Shown piece by piece: positions 28,634 through 37,809 of a DNA stretch of 64,000 nt. A model generated the notes under the pieces. The model did no database searches. It was not told the DNA's origin and saw nothing but the letters and a program-made list of their open reading frames with translations. The stretch's first letter is position 1. Each line of letters begins with the position of its first letter. The DNA lies in assembly GCF_018612875.1 (NCBI RefSeq), contig NZ_JAGGRI010000010.1, forward strand, positions 1 to 64,000. Reading direction: 5' to 3'. This stretch comes from Lysobacter sp. ISL-50. GTDB taxonomy: Bacteria > Pseudomonadota > Gammaproteobacteria > Xanthomonadales > Xanthomonadaceae. Made by a program: the position numbers and the translations under genes.

Positions 28634-30682
28634 ATGTCCTACAGCACAGAATCGATTCGCAATGTGGCCTTGGCAGGCCACCCCGGCGCCGGCAAAACCA
28701 CGCTCTTCGAAGCCCTGCTGCAGGCCGGCGGCGCAGTCCAGACGGCAGGCAGCATCGAACGCGGCACCACGGTGTCGGATTTCGATCCGGTCGAAAAACA
28801 ACGCGGGCATTCCCTCGACGCCGCCATCGCCAGCACCGATCACGCCGGCATCCACCTCAATCTGATCGACACCCCCGGGTATCCGGATTTCCGCGGCCCC
28901 ACGCTGTCGGCCCTGGCCGCGGTGGAAACCGTCGCGGTGGTGGTGGACGCCGACACCGGCGTCGCCTACGGCACCCGGCGCATGATGGAACACGCCAAGG
29001 CGCGCGGTCTGTGCCGGGCGATCGTGATCAACAAGATCGACCACGAAGGCGCCGACGCCGCGCGCGTGCTGGAAGCGATACGCGACACCTTCGGCGCCGA
29101 ATGCCTGCCCCTGAACCTGCCCGCCGACGGCGGCGGCAAAGTCGTGGACTGCTTCGGCGCCTCCGCCGGCGACAGCGACCTGGGCCCGGTCGGCGACTGG
29201 CATCAGAAGATCATCGACCAGGTCGTGGAGATCAACGAAACGGTGATGGAGCATTACCTCGACCTCGGCGAAGGCGGCCTGTCCGGCGAGGAACTGCACC
29301 AGGCCTTCGAGCAATGCCTGCGCGAAGGCCATCTGGTGCCGGTGCTGTTCTGCTCGGCGCGCAGCGGCGCGGGGGTCAAGGAACTGCTCGACGTCGCCGA
29401 ACACTTATTCCCGCATCCGGGCGAAGCCAACGCGCCGCCGTTCTTCAAGGGCATCGGCGAGGACGCCAAGCCGATACTGGCCGTGCCCAACGCCAAGGCG
29501 CACGTGATCGCCGATGTGTTCAAGATCGTCAACGATCCCTTCGTCGGCAAGCTCGGCGTGTTCCGCGTCTACCAGGGCACGGTCAGGAAAGACACGCAAT
29601 TGTTCGTGGACGACGGCAAGAAACCGTTCAAGGTCGGGCATCTGTTCAAGCTCAAGGGCAAGGACCATGTCGAGATCGATCAGGCCATTCCCGGCGACAT
29701 CGCCGCGGTGGCCAAGGTCGAGGAACTGCATTTCGACGCGGTGCTGCACGACAGCCACGACGAAGATCAGATCCATCTGGCGCCGCTGAACTTCCCGCGG
29801 CCGATGTTCGGCCTGGCGGTGGAAGCGGCGAGCAAGGGCCAGGAGCAGAAGCTCGCCACCGCCCTGCACAAACTGTCCGAGGAAGATCCGTGCTTCCAGG
29901 TCGAGCACGAAACCGAGACCAACGAAACCGTGATCCGCGGCCTGTCGGACCTGCACCTGCGCATCAACATCGACCGGCTCAAGGACAAGTACGGTGTGGA
30001 GGTCAAGGCGCGCCCGCCGCGCATCGCCTATCGCGAAACCGTGGCCGGACGCGCCGAAGGCCATTACCGCCACAAGAAACAGACCGGCGGCGCCGGCCAG
30101 TTCGGCGAAGTGTTCCTGCGCGTGGAACCCTTGCCGCGCGGCAGCGGCTTCGAGTTCGTCGATGAGGTCAAGGGCGGCACGATTCCGGGCCAGTTCCTGC
30201 CGGCGGTGGAGAAAGGCGTGCGCCAGGTGCTGCACGACGGCGCGGTCGCCGGCTATCCGATCCAGGACGTGCGCGTGATCGTCTACGACGGCAAATACCA
30301 CAGCGTGGACAGCAAGGAAGTCGCCTTCGTCGCCGCCGGCAAGAAGGCGTTCCTGGACGCGATCAACAAGGCGCGGCCGCAAGTGCTGGAGCCCATCGTC
30401 GAGTTGGAAGTCAACGCGCCCGAGCAGCACATGGGCGACATCAGCGGCGGGCTGGCCAGCAAGCGCGCGCGCATCAGCGGCACCGACAGCATTCGCGGCG
30501 GCGAGATCGTGGTGCGCGCGCAGGTGCCGCTGTCGGAGCTGGAAGGCTACGCAGCCGAACTCAAGTCGGTGACCGCCGGACGCGGCCGGTATTCGCTGGA
30601 TTTCAGCCATTACGAACCGGTGCCCGGCAACGTCCAGCAGAAACTGGTGGAGGCCTACAAACCCAGGCACGAGGAAGACTGA
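28634..30682 (+). CDS. Divergent EF-G-like translational GTPase
   Basis: A 682-residue EF-G-like protein. The P-loop is GHPGAGKTT (residues 15-23) instead of AHVDAGKTT, switch I reads QRGHSLDAAI where classical EF-G has RGITI, G3 is DTPGY and not DTPGH, and G4 is NKID. Domains II-V are all present (GGTIPGQFLPAVEKG; AELKSVTAGRGRYSLDF). The His after DTPG, catalytic in classical EF-G, is replaced by Tyr. It is a separate paralogue from the gene at 6604-8652 and belongs to the EF-G-like group found alongside normal EF-G. A ribosome-associated role is inferred; GTPase behaviour may differ. Confidence 0.9.
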   Translation: MSYSTESIRNVALAGHPGAGKTTLFEALLQAGGAVQTAGSIERGTTVSDFDPVEKQRGHSLDAAIASTDHAGIHLNLIDTPGYPDFRGPTLSALAAVETVAVVVDADTGVAYGTRRMMEHAKARGLCRAIVINKIDHEGADAARVLEAIRDTFGAECLPLNLPADGGGKVVDCFGASAGDSDLGPVGDWHQKIIDQVVEINETVMEHYLDLGEGGLSGEELHQAFEQCLREGHLVPVLFCSARSGAGVKELLDVAEHLFPHPGEANAPPFFKGIGEDAKPILAVPNAKAHVIADVFKIVNDPFVGKLGVFRVYQGTVRKDTQLFVDDGKKPFKVGHLFKLKGKDHVEIDQAIPGDIAAVAKVEELHFDAVLHDSHDEDQIHLAPLNFPRPMFGLAVEAASKGQEQKLATALHKLSEEDPCFQVEHETETNETVIRGLSDLHLRINIDRLKDKYGVEVKARPPRIAYRETVAGRAEGHYRHKKQTGGAGQFGEVFLRVEPLPRGSGFEFVDEVKGGTIPGQFLPAVEKGVRQVLHDGAVAGYPIQDVRVIVYDGKYHSVDSKEVAFVAAGKKAFLDAINKARPQVLEPIVELEVNAPEQHMGDISGGLASKRARISGTDSIRGGEIVVRAQVPLSELEGYAAELKSVTAGRGRYSLDFSHYEPVPGNVQQKLVEAYKPRHEED

Positions 30683-30716
30683 TACCGTTCGCGTTCGTCC
30701 ACAGCCCTACGTTCCC

Positions 30717-31619
30717 ATGCCCAAGCCGCGCAGCGCCCGCGAACGCGCCGATCTGATCAACACCTACGCCAACCGGCTCAGCCACCGCGGCGACGAAGCG
30801 CGCGCGCTGAACTGGTACGAGCAGGCGACCCAGGCCGATCCGGCCTGGGCCGCGCCCTGGTTCAACATCGGCCTGGTGCACAAATACCGCGGCGAGTGGG
30901 CGCAGTCGCTGGCGGCCAACCGCCAGGCGCTGGAGCGCGACGGCGGCCACCAGGGCGCGTGCTGGAACCTGGGCATCGCCGCGACCGCGCTGCACGATTG
31001 GCCCAGCGCGCGCGAGGCATGGCGGCGCTACGGCATTCCCCTGCCCGAGGGCGAAGGCCCGATCGAAACGCAGGGCAGCCTGGGCGCGGTGCGCATCGAC
31101 CCGGAAGGCAATGCCGAAGTGGTGTGGTGCGATCGCATCGACCCGGCCCGCGGCCGCATCCGCAACGTGCCCTTCCCGGGCAGCGGCCATCGCTACGCCG
31201 ACATCGTCCTGCACGACGGCGCGGCCAACGGCAGGCGCCGGATCGGCGAGAACGAATACCCGGTGTTCGACGAATTGGAGCTGTGGCGGGCCTCGCCGTA
31301 TTCCACCTTCGAAGCCTGGATCGCCACGCCGGCGCCGGAACTGCTGAGCACATTGGCCGAACGCATCCATCGCGGCGACGGGCAGATCGAAGACTGGACC
31401 CAGTCGGTGCGCTACATCTGCGCGGCGTGCTCGCAGGGCGATCCGGTTCAGGCGCACGACCATCCGGTGGTCGACGACAGCAGCGATACACGCTGGATCG
31501 GCCTGGCCGCGGTCGAGGAGACCATGGTGCGCGCGGCCATCGACGACTGGCTGGGCGAGCATCCCGAAGCGAGCCTGGTCGAATTCCGCTGTTCTCTTGC
31601 CGCCGGCGTCACGGATTGA
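30717..31619 (+). CDS. TPR-repeat protein
   Basis: A 300-residue protein. Residues 10-105 contain two to three tetratricopeptide repeats (ANRLSHRGDEARALNWYEQA, NIGLVHKYRGEWAQSLAANR, NLGIAATALHDWPSAREAW), which mediate protein contacts. The C-terminal 190 residues are an unrecognised domain with WCDRIDPARGRIRNVPFP and CAACSQGD. No signal peptide. It follows the EF-G-like gene by 34 bp on the same strand and may be co-transcribed. Confidence 0.82.
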   Translation: MPKPRSARERADLINTYANRLSHRGDEARALNWYEQATQADPAWAAPWFNIGLVHKYRGEWAQSLAANRQALERDGGHQGACWNLGIAATALHDWPSAREAWRRYGIPLPEGEGPIETQGSLGAVRIDPEGNAEVVWCDRIDPARGRIRNVPFPGSGHRYADIVLHDGAANGRRRIGENEYPVFDELELWRASPYSTFEAWIATPAPELLSTLAERIHRGDGQIEDWTQSVRYICAACSQGDPVQAHDHPVVDDSSDTRWIGLAAVEETMVRAAIDDWLGEHPEASLVEFRCSLAAGVTD

Positions 31620-31765
31620 ACGCAGACAATCGGCTCGGGCCGCATTGCCGTATTGCCGCTCGGGCCGATGACGGCCCGGACGGTCTGAAGCCGGCTTCGA
31701 TGCGTCGCGCTCACGGCGCGCACGAAGCGGCGTTACTACCATGGACATCGACGGAGGAATGCACG

Positions 31766-32221
31766 ATGCCGACGCTCGCTGGATTCGAACGCAATCGCCA
31801 TGAGCCGTGCCGGAGGCGAACCGGTGCGGGGCGCTTGGGGGTATTGCTGATGGTGCTGGTCGCCGGCTTGCCGGTTTGGGAGGTTGCGGCGAAGGGTAAA
31901 TCGGCTTCGGCGAAGGGCGCTGTCGAGAATCGCTGCGGTTGGTTCGTCAATCCCTCGCCGGCCAACGCCTGGCTGATCGATCGCGACGGCGAATGGATCA
32001 TCGCGACCCAGGGCGGCGAGCAGGCCGAAGGCGACTGGCCGCCGCCGATCGCCGAGAAGCAATGGGTGTCCTACGGCGGCGGCAGCTACGGCCACGGCTG
32101 CGCCTGCATGCGTGTGCTGACCGATCGCAAGACCATGCAGGTCAAGCGCATCGTCTCGTCGGCGGGCAAAACGCTGGCCCAATGCCGGCGCGATCCCAAG
32201 CTGGTAGAACCGCGCGACTGA
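31766..32221 (+). CDS. DUF4087 family exported protein
   Basis: A 151-residue protein with an N-terminal hydrophobic signal segment (about 22-42, LGVLLMVLVAGLPVW) and a C-terminal region ENRCGWFVNPSPANAWLIDR, GEWIIATQGG, YGHGCACMRV that matches the DUF4087 pattern. Cysteines at the CGW and CACM positions could form disulfides in the periplasm. GGAGGAATG lies upstream of the ATG. Function unknown. Confidence 0.82.
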   Translation: MPTLAGFERNRHEPCRRRTGAGRLGVLLMVLVAGLPVWEVAAKGKSASAKGAVENRCGWFVNPSPANAWLIDRDGEWIIATQGGEQAEGDWPPPIAEKQWVSYGGGSYGHGCACMRVLTDRKTMQVKRIVSSAGKTLAQCRRDPKLVEPRD

Positions 32222-32251
32222 TCGCGCCCGCCCCTCACCCACACGACACCG

Positions 32252-33523
32252 ATGGCTCTCGACCTCACTCTCCCGCCCGACCACGGCCCGCCGCTGGAGC
32301 ACGATCCGGAACTGGCCGAGATCGTCTCCGATGCCCTGGACGTGGTATCGAATCCGACCGATCTGATCGTGACCGTGCTGGTGCTGATGGCCGCGCTGAT
32401 CATCGGCGTGCTGGCCACGCGCAAGCTCAAGCTGATGCTGGGCCACCATCGGCCGAACCTGCGCACGCTGGTCGAGTACCTGTGCACGCCGCTGCTGATG
32501 CTGTTGACCTTGGGCCTGTTGAGCCTGTTCGGCGGCACGCTCGACAATCCGCTGATCGGCCTGGGCGGCACCCTGCTCTTCTTGTTCGTGTTCATCCGCG
32601 TGCTCGGCATGGTGGTGGAACTGCTGTTCCGGCCGACCATGCTGCTGAAAGTCATGCTGCGGCTGGTGACCGTGGTGTCGTGGCTGGCGCTGGTGTTCGG
32701 CGTGTTCAAGGACCGCAGCAAGCTGATCGCCCAGATGTATTCGGCCAAGTTCGAATTCGGCGGCATCGCGCTGTCCAGCGAAGGCGTGCTGCGCGGATTG
32801 GTGGTCGGGGTGGTGATCGCCATCGTCGCGCTGTGGGGCGACAAGGCGGTGACCAACCTGCTGCGCCGCAGCCGCACCCTGCAGCCGAATTTCGTGCTGG
32901 CGCTGTCGCGGATTTTCAGCGTCGCGGTATGGATCGGCGCGACCGCGGTGATCTTCTCGATCAGCGGCATCAACCTCACCGCGCTGGCCGCCTTCAGCGG
33001 CGCGCTCGGCATCGGCCTGGGGCTGGGCCTGCAGAGACTCGCCGCCAGCTACATCAGCGGCCTGATCGTGCTGTTCGAACAATCCGTGCGGGTCGGCGAC
33101 AACATCGCCACCAACAACATCGTCGGCCGGGTCACCCGCATGACCGTGCGCTACACCATGATCCGCACCCGCGACGGCGTGGAAGCCATCGTTCCCAACG
33201 ACAGCCTGACCAGCAACGTCATCGTCAATCAGTCCTGGTCCGACCGCAATCTGCGCCTGGTCTGCGGCATCCTGGTCAAGGGCGATGCCGACCTGGCGGT
33301 GGCGCGCCAACTGTTCGTCGATGCGATGGCCGCGCAGGAACGCGTGCTGCAACAACCGCCGCCGCATATGTACATCACCGGCGTCAACGACAAGGGCATC
33401 CAGCTCGACGGCCATTTCTGGATCAGCGATCCGGAGAACGGCCAGCACAACGTCATCTCGGATATCTACGACGCGACCCTGGCGGCGTTCCGCAAGAACG
33501 CGATCGGGCTGGTGGCGCAGTAA
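32252..33523 (+). CDS. MscS-family mechanosensitive ion channel
   Basis: A 423-residue inner-membrane protein with about six hydrophobic helices followed by the MscS pore helix (AAFSGALGIGLGLGLQRLAA, Gly/Ala-rich) and the beta domain (ASYISGLIVLFEQSVRVGD, then VGRVTRMTVRYTMIRTRDG, VEAIVPNDSL). The C-terminal cytoplasmic vestibule ends near ISDIYDATLAAFRKN. It has more membrane helices than E. coli MscS and resembles YbdG/YjeP-type members. Function: release of solutes on hypo-osmotic shock. Confidence 0.92.
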   Translation: MALDLTLPPDHGPPLEHDPELAEIVSDALDVVSNPTDLIVTVLVLMAALIIGVLATRKLKLMLGHHRPNLRTLVEYLCTPLLMLLTLGLLSLFGGTLDNPLIGLGGTLLFLFVFIRVLGMVVELLFRPTMLLKVMLRLVTVVSWLALVFGVFKDRSKLIAQMYSAKFEFGGIALSSEGVLRGLVVGVVIAIVALWGDKAVTNLLRRSRTLQPNFVLALSRIFSVAVWIGATAVIFSISGINLTALAAFSGALGIGLGLGLQRLAASYISGLIVLFEQSVRVGDNIATNNIVGRVTRMTVRYTMIRTRDGVEAIVPNDSLTSNVIVNQSWSDRNLRLVCGILVKGDADLAVARQLFVDAMAAQERVLQQPPPHMYITGVNDKGIQLDGHFWISDPENGQHNVISDIYDATLAAFRKNAIGLVAQ

Positions 33524-33611
33524 CCATCCGTCCCGGCGGCGCAACACAGCGTGCCGATGGACGGTCCCGCGTCGCCGGTCAGCTTCGCCGCGCCGGGAGT
33601 AGGATGGCCGC

Positions 33612-33992
33612 GTGACCGAGACCACGCATCCGCGGTTTTTCTGGCAGTTTCCGATGAAGCTGGTGCGCGAAGCGCGGCTGGCCGAATTCCTGCCCGACGA
33701 CGGCCGACTGCGCATCCTGTTCCTGTGGGGCAAGGACTGCCCGAACTGCGATATCGCTAAGGGCCAGATGCTGCTGGCGCAAGAGCGCTTCAGCTGGCCG
33801 GACGTGGAGTGGCTGCACGACAACGTCTACGAAGACCCAAGCATGGGCATCCACTTCGGCCTGCACGGCATCCCGGCGTTCCTGGTGTTCCGCGGCGCGA
33901 AGAAGCTCGGGCGGATCGGGCAGTGGCCGGGCACCGAGGCGTTCGTCGCCGCGATCGATAAGTTGCGTGGGGAAAGTTACGTGCCGGCGTGA
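33612..33992 (+). CDS. Thioredoxin-like protein
   Basis: A 126-residue thioredoxin-fold protein with redox motif CPNC at residues 43-46 (FLWGKDCPNCDIAK) and the cis-Pro loop HGIPAFLVF. No signal peptide, so cytosolic. GTG start at 33612; the upstream open frame has no better start. It lies 88 bp after the MscS gene. Specific partner unknown. Confidence 0.85.
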   Translation: MTETTHPRFFWQFPMKLVREARLAEFLPDDGRLRILFLWGKDCPNCDIAKGQMLLAQERFSWPDVEWLHDNVYEDPSMGIHFGLHGIPAFLVFRGAKKLGRIGQWPGTEAFVAAIDKLRGESYVPA

Positions 33993-34020
33993 TGCGGCGC
34001 GATTTTCCGGGTCTTTGCCC

Positions 34021-34138
34021 GTCATTCCCGCGAAGGCGGGCTCCGCTTTACTTTACTTCGGCGGAGCCGAACATCCAGCGACTTCAAGCGTTCTCGCACG
34101 AAAGGCCCTGGATTCCCGCGTTCGCGGGAATGACGAGC
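34021..34138. repeat. Dispersed inverted repeat (copy 3, expanded)
   Basis: Same family as 2745-2827 and 6388-6478 (GTCATTCCCGCGAAGGCGGG and CGTTCGCGGGAATGACGAGC), but with an extra internal hairpin GGCTCCGC...GCGGAGCC near 34039-34069. The remaining gap to 34379 shows no gene. Confidence 0.85.
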
Positions 34139-34379
34139 AAAAAACACAGGACGACAGCGGGCTGTGGCCGACCGTAGCCAGCGACAGCCATCAGTTCGAC
34201 GTCGCGCTCCGCGATGTCCCGGGCAGCCTGCATCGACCCGGCGGCGGCCGTCGGGCCATCGCCGCGTTCGCGGAATGCGCCTTGCCGGCCGTGCGGCGGC
34301 GGCCCCGCCCCCACCGGGCTTGGAGAAACCCTCGGCTCGGAGCAGACTTCGCTTCTGTGTCCAGACCGATTCCGCCGCC

Positions 34380-35012
34380 ATGTTCGACACCGCCACCCTC
34401 GCCACCTATCTGATCGCCGCCGCCATCCTGGTGCTTATCCCCGGGCCCGGCACCGCCTGGATCGTCGCCCAGAGCGCGGCCGGCGGCACCTCGCGCGGCG
34501 TGCAGGCGGCGTTCGGCCTGGAAACGGCGACGCTGATCCATGCCCTGGCCGCGGGCCTGGGCCTGTCGGCGTTGCTGGCGACATCGGCGCTGGCGTTCGA
34601 AGTGATCAAGTACGCCGGCGCGGCCTATCTGATCTGGCTCGGCATCAAGGCCTGGCGCAGCGGCGCGCCGGCGCAGGAAGCGGACACGGCGCCCGTGCGC
34701 ACGCAAGTCTCGGCGCGCGATGTGTATCTGCGCTCGGTGGTGACCGGCGTGCTCAATCCCAAGGTCGCGCTGTTCTTCCTGGCGTTCCTGCCGCAGTTCG
34801 TGCATCCCGAGCGCGGCATGGTGTGGCTGCAGTTCCTGGTGCTCGGCGGGTTGTTGTCGATGATCGGCATGCTCAACAGCCTGATGCTGAGCTTCGCGGT
34901 CGGCCGCTTCGGCCGTCGCTTCAAGGCCGGCGGCGGCCGCTGGAAGGAACGCCTGACCGGCAGCGTGTTCATCGCCCTGGGCCTGCGCCTGGCGGTGCAG
35001 CAGCGCAGCTGA
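34380..35012 (+). CDS. LysE family amino acid exporter
   Basis: A 210-residue inner-membrane protein with six hydrophobic segments. It shows the LysE/RhtB signature IPGPGTAWIVAQSAAGGTSRG in the first loop and GVLNPKVALFFLAFLPQFV in the middle. Exports amino acids or derivatives; substrate unknown. The ATG at 34380 (MFDTATLATYL) starts directly at helix 1. No associated LysR regulator. Confidence 0.92.
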   Translation: MFDTATLATYLIAAAILVLIPGPGTAWIVAQSAAGGTSRGVQAAFGLETATLIHALAAGLGLSALLATSALAFEVIKYAGAAYLIWLGIKAWRSGAPAQEADTAPVRTQVSARDVYLRSVVTGVLNPKVALFFLAFLPQFVHPERGMVWLQFLVLGGLLSMIGMLNSLMLSFAVGRFGRRFKAGGGRWKERLTGSVFIALGLRLAVQQRS

Positions 35013-35160
35013 CGCGGTCGGCGATGGCGCGGCATCGATGGGTGACGCGCGGCGGTTTTTCCGCGCCGCCGGTCGGCGCGGCGTTCGCAAGCGCCGGCCC
35101 CAGCCGTTAGCATCGGCAAGCGGCTGCGAATCGCGCGGCGCCTCACCCGGACCCGCACCG

Positions 35161-35682
35161 ATGCGCCTATTGATTCCCGCCCTGCTCGCGCTGACCTTCG
35201 TCGGCTGCTCCTGCCAACGCCAGAGCCAGAGCGATGCCGACGCCGCGCCGGCACCGGCGCCCGCGACGACGACCGCGTCCGGCCCGACCGCCGCGCAATT
35301 GCGCGCGCAGGCGCTGGAGCGGCAACGCCAGCAGGCTTATGTCGAAGCGGTCGATGTGCTGCATACGTATCTGCAGCAATTGGGCAGCGGCAAGCGCGAG
35401 GAAGCCGACAAGCACTGGGCCTATCAGCGCCAGCCGCGCGGCAATGAAGAATCCGATCTGCGATCGCTGAAGAATCCACGCGCGGTGCGGATCGAAAACG
35501 AAACGCCCACTGCGCTGGACCAGGAACCGGTGCCGGAACTGCTGGAGATTCCGGTGAATCTGCGGGTCACCCTGGACGACGGCGAAGGCCGCCGTTACAA
35601 GGGCTGGTACCGGATGCGCCGCAACTCGGTCGATCGGCATTGGGAACTGACCGCGGCGTCGATCGCGGTCGAGTTGAAGTAA
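35161..35682 (+). CDS. Putative lipoprotein
   Basis: A 173-residue protein with a lipoprotein signal peptide ending at lipobox LTFVGC (Cys16), an Ala/Pro/Thr-rich linker (about 24-45) and a C-terminal domain with LLEIPVNLRVTLDDGEGRRY. It is predicted membrane-anchored in the periplasm. Not recognised beyond that. Start chosen at the ATG (35161) giving the signal peptide. Confidence 0.78.
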   Translation: MRLLIPALLALTFVGCSCQRQSQSDADAAPAPAPATTTASGPTAAQLRAQALERQRQQAYVEAVDVLHTYLQQLGSGKREEADKHWAYQRQPRGNEESDLRSLKNPRAVRIENETPTALDQEPVPELLEIPVNLRVTLDDGEGRRYKGWYRMRRNSVDRHWELTAASIAVELK

Positions 35683-35873
35683 CCGCGCGCCGACCTGCGG
35701 CCGGAACCGCCCGCATGCCGCCCCCGCCCCGCCCGCGGCTCAGCGCGCAGCCAGCTAGCTGAGCGCGCGCCCCGGCCCGACGTGCGGCACATCGCCGCGG
35801 CCGCGAGCGCGCCTATACACTCGACGCATGCGCTGCCGACCCGGCGCGGCGCGACCCGCTCGATGGATCACAC

Positions 35874-36581
35874 ATGCGCTCACTTCATCCGCTGACCCTG
35901 CCGGCCGCCGCGCTGGCGATCTCGCTCGCCCTCGCCGCCTGCGGCGGCAAAGATCCGGCCGCGGGCGAGAACGCACAAGGCGACTCCGGGCAATCGCTGC
36001 CCGCGCCCGAAAGCGGCCGCGGCGGCGTGACCGGCATGCCCGACAAGCCCGGCCCCGGCCAGGTCGGCGCGCCCGCCGAAACGCCGCCGGCCGCGCAGGC
36101 GCTGGACGAAAACGGCAATCCGCTGCCGGTCGCCGGCGAGATCGCGCCGAATCCGGACCCCGCCGCCGTCGCGCCCGACGCCGCGCCCATCGACGCCGCC
36201 ACCGCCGAACCCACGGCGGAAGACGCGGTCGCCGTGATCCGCGATTACTACGCCGCCATCAACGGCAAGAATTTCGACCACGCCTACACGCTGTGGTCCG
36301 ACGGCGGCCGCGCCAGCGGCCAGGACCCGCAGCAGTTCGCGAACGGTTTCGCCCAGACAGCCGGCGTATCGGTCGAAGTGATGCCGCCCGGCCGCGTCGA
36401 TGCCGGCGCCGGCCAGCGCTACGTCGAAGTGCCGGTGGCGATCGCCGCGACCCAGCGCGACGGCAGCCAGCGCAAATACATCGGCGGCTACACGCTTCGC
36501 CGCGCCGTCGTCGACGGCGCCAGCGCCGAGCAGCGCGCCTGGCACATCGCCAGCGCCGATATCCGCGAGGTCAAGCCGTAA
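35874..36581 (+). CDS. Putative lipoprotein with C-terminal DUF4878/SnoaL-like domain
   Basis: A 235-residue protein with a lipobox LAAC (Cys22), a long Pro/Ala/Gly-rich linker (about 25-115) and a compact C-terminal domain (VIRDYYAAINGKNFDHAYTLW, then YVEVPVAIAATQRDG) that resembles small NTF2-like domains. Envelope-located; function unknown. It is convergent with the siderophore operon and overlaps the 3' end of the decarboxylase gene by 11 bp. Confidence 0.78.
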   Translation: MRSLHPLTLPAAALAISLALAACGGKDPAAGENAQGDSGQSLPAPESGRGGVTGMPDKPGPGQVGAPAETPPAAQALDENGNPLPVAGEIAPNPDPAAVAPDAAPIDAATAEPTAEDAVAVIRDYYAAINGKNFDHAYTLWSDGGRASGQDPQQFANGFAQTAGVSVEVMPPGRVDAGAGQRYVEVPVAIAATQRDGSQRKYIGGYTLRRAVVDGASAEQRAWHIASADIREVKP

Positions 36582-37809
36582 GCGCAACAACCTCGTGAGC
36601 GCCGACGTCCGATGTCGCCGCCGGCGCCGCGGCACCGGGTTCGAGGAACACCATCCGCGGGGGCGGATGCATCAGGAAGTTCTGGTGCGAGATATTCCAG
36701 GCATAGGCGCCGGCGAGCGGAAACACCAGGCAATCGCCCACCGCCAGCGCCTCGACCGCCTGCCCGCGCGCCAACACGTCCTTGGGCGTGCATAACTGCC
36801 CGACCAGGGTGACCTTCTCCTGTCGCAGCGTCGGCGCGCCGTCGCCGCGCAGCACATGGAAGGGATGGTCGTGATTCTGCGCCGCCGGCGTGCGGAAGTG
36901 ATGGGTGCCGCCGCGTGCGACAGCGAAGTGCTCCCCAAAGCTGCGCTTGATGTCGATCACTTCCATGACGTAGTAACCGCAGGCGACGCTGACGAAGCGG
37001 CCGGGCTCGAAGCGGATGCGCAGGCCGTGCCGCTCGGGCAGCGACAGTTCGCGCAAGCCATCGCAGAAGGCCTGCCAGTCGAACGAATTCGCGTGGTCGG
37101 CGTAATCGATGCCGAACCCGCCGCCGGCATTGACCGTGCGCACGTCCAGACCGTAGCGCTCGCGCCACAGCACGGCGGTGCGGACGTAGGCCTGCACCAA
37201 CTCAAGCTGCATGGCCACGTCGCGTTGATGCGACATCAGATGGAAGTGGAAACCCTCCAGGCGCAGGTGCGGGTTCTCGCGCAGGCATTGCACCGCCTGC
37301 GGCAACGCATCCTCATCGAGCCCGAACGGCGTCGGCTTGCCGCCCATCATCAGGCGCGTATCGCGGATGCCGGGCACGTTGATGTTCATGCGCAGGAACA
37401 CTTGCACGGTCCGGCCCGCCGACGCGGCGATGCGCGCCAGCCGCCGCAACTCGCCGAGGCTTTCGACATGCACGGTGCAATCGGGCAAGGACACCGCCTG
37501 GGCCAGTTCGCTGTCGAGCTTGCCCGGGCCACCGAACAGCAGCGGGCGCCCGGGCTGTTGTTCGTGCAGCCAGCGCAGCTCGCCGCCGGACGCGGCCTCG
37601 AAACCGTCCACCCACGGCGCCAGCGCCCGCAGCACCGGGGCTTCGGCGTTGGCCTTGGCGGCGTAGTAGATTTCGTAGCCTTGCGGCATACAGGACTTCA
37701 TCCAGCGCGCATGCGCCTGCAGCGAGGCCAGATCGTAGATGTAGGCGCAGACGCCATCGCCCGATTGCGCGCGCAGTTGCCCGATGGCAGCGGCGACGGC
37801 CGGATTCAT
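36571..37809 (-). CDS. PLP-dependent decarboxylase of siderophore pathway (PvsE-like)
   Basis: A 412-residue fold-type III (alanine racemase-like) PLP decarboxylase of the DAP/ornithine decarboxylase family. The PLP lysine is Lys52 in YYAAKANAEAP; HFHLMSHQRD, GGGFGIDY, RFEPGRF and GQLCTPKD follow in the normal order. In vibrioferrin biosynthesis the equivalent PvsE removes CO2 from the serine-derived part to give the ethanolamine moiety. It is the last gene of the operon; its ATG overlaps the stop of the second IucA/IucC gene by 4 bp. The serine-type substrate is inferred from gene order. Confidence 0.87.
   Translation of the reverse strand: MNPAVAAAIGQLRAQSGDGVCAYIYDLASLQAHARWMKSCMPQGYEIYYAAKANAEAPVLRALAPWVDGFEAASGGELRWLHEQQPGRPLLFGGPGKLDSELAQAVSLPDCTVHVESLGELRRLARIAASAGRTVQVFLRMNINVPGIRDTRLMMGGKPTPFGLDEDALPQAVQCLRENPHLRLEGFHFHLMSHQRDVAMQLELVQAYVRTAVLWRERYGLDVRTVNAGGGFGIDYADHANSFDWQAFCDGLRELSLPERHGLRIRFEPGRFVSVACGYYVMEVIDIKRSFGEHFAVARGGTHHFRTPAAQNHDHPFHVLRGDGAPTLRQEKVTLVGQLCTPKDVLARGQAVEALAVGDCLVFPLAGAYAWNISHQNFLMHPPPRMVFLEPGAAAPAATSDVGAHEVVALTA

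Noticed and set aside
31736-33823. 695-codon open frame on the minus strand over DUF4087 and MscS genes
   Set aside because: Antisense to two recognisable genes and full of low-complexity His/Gln/Arg sequence.
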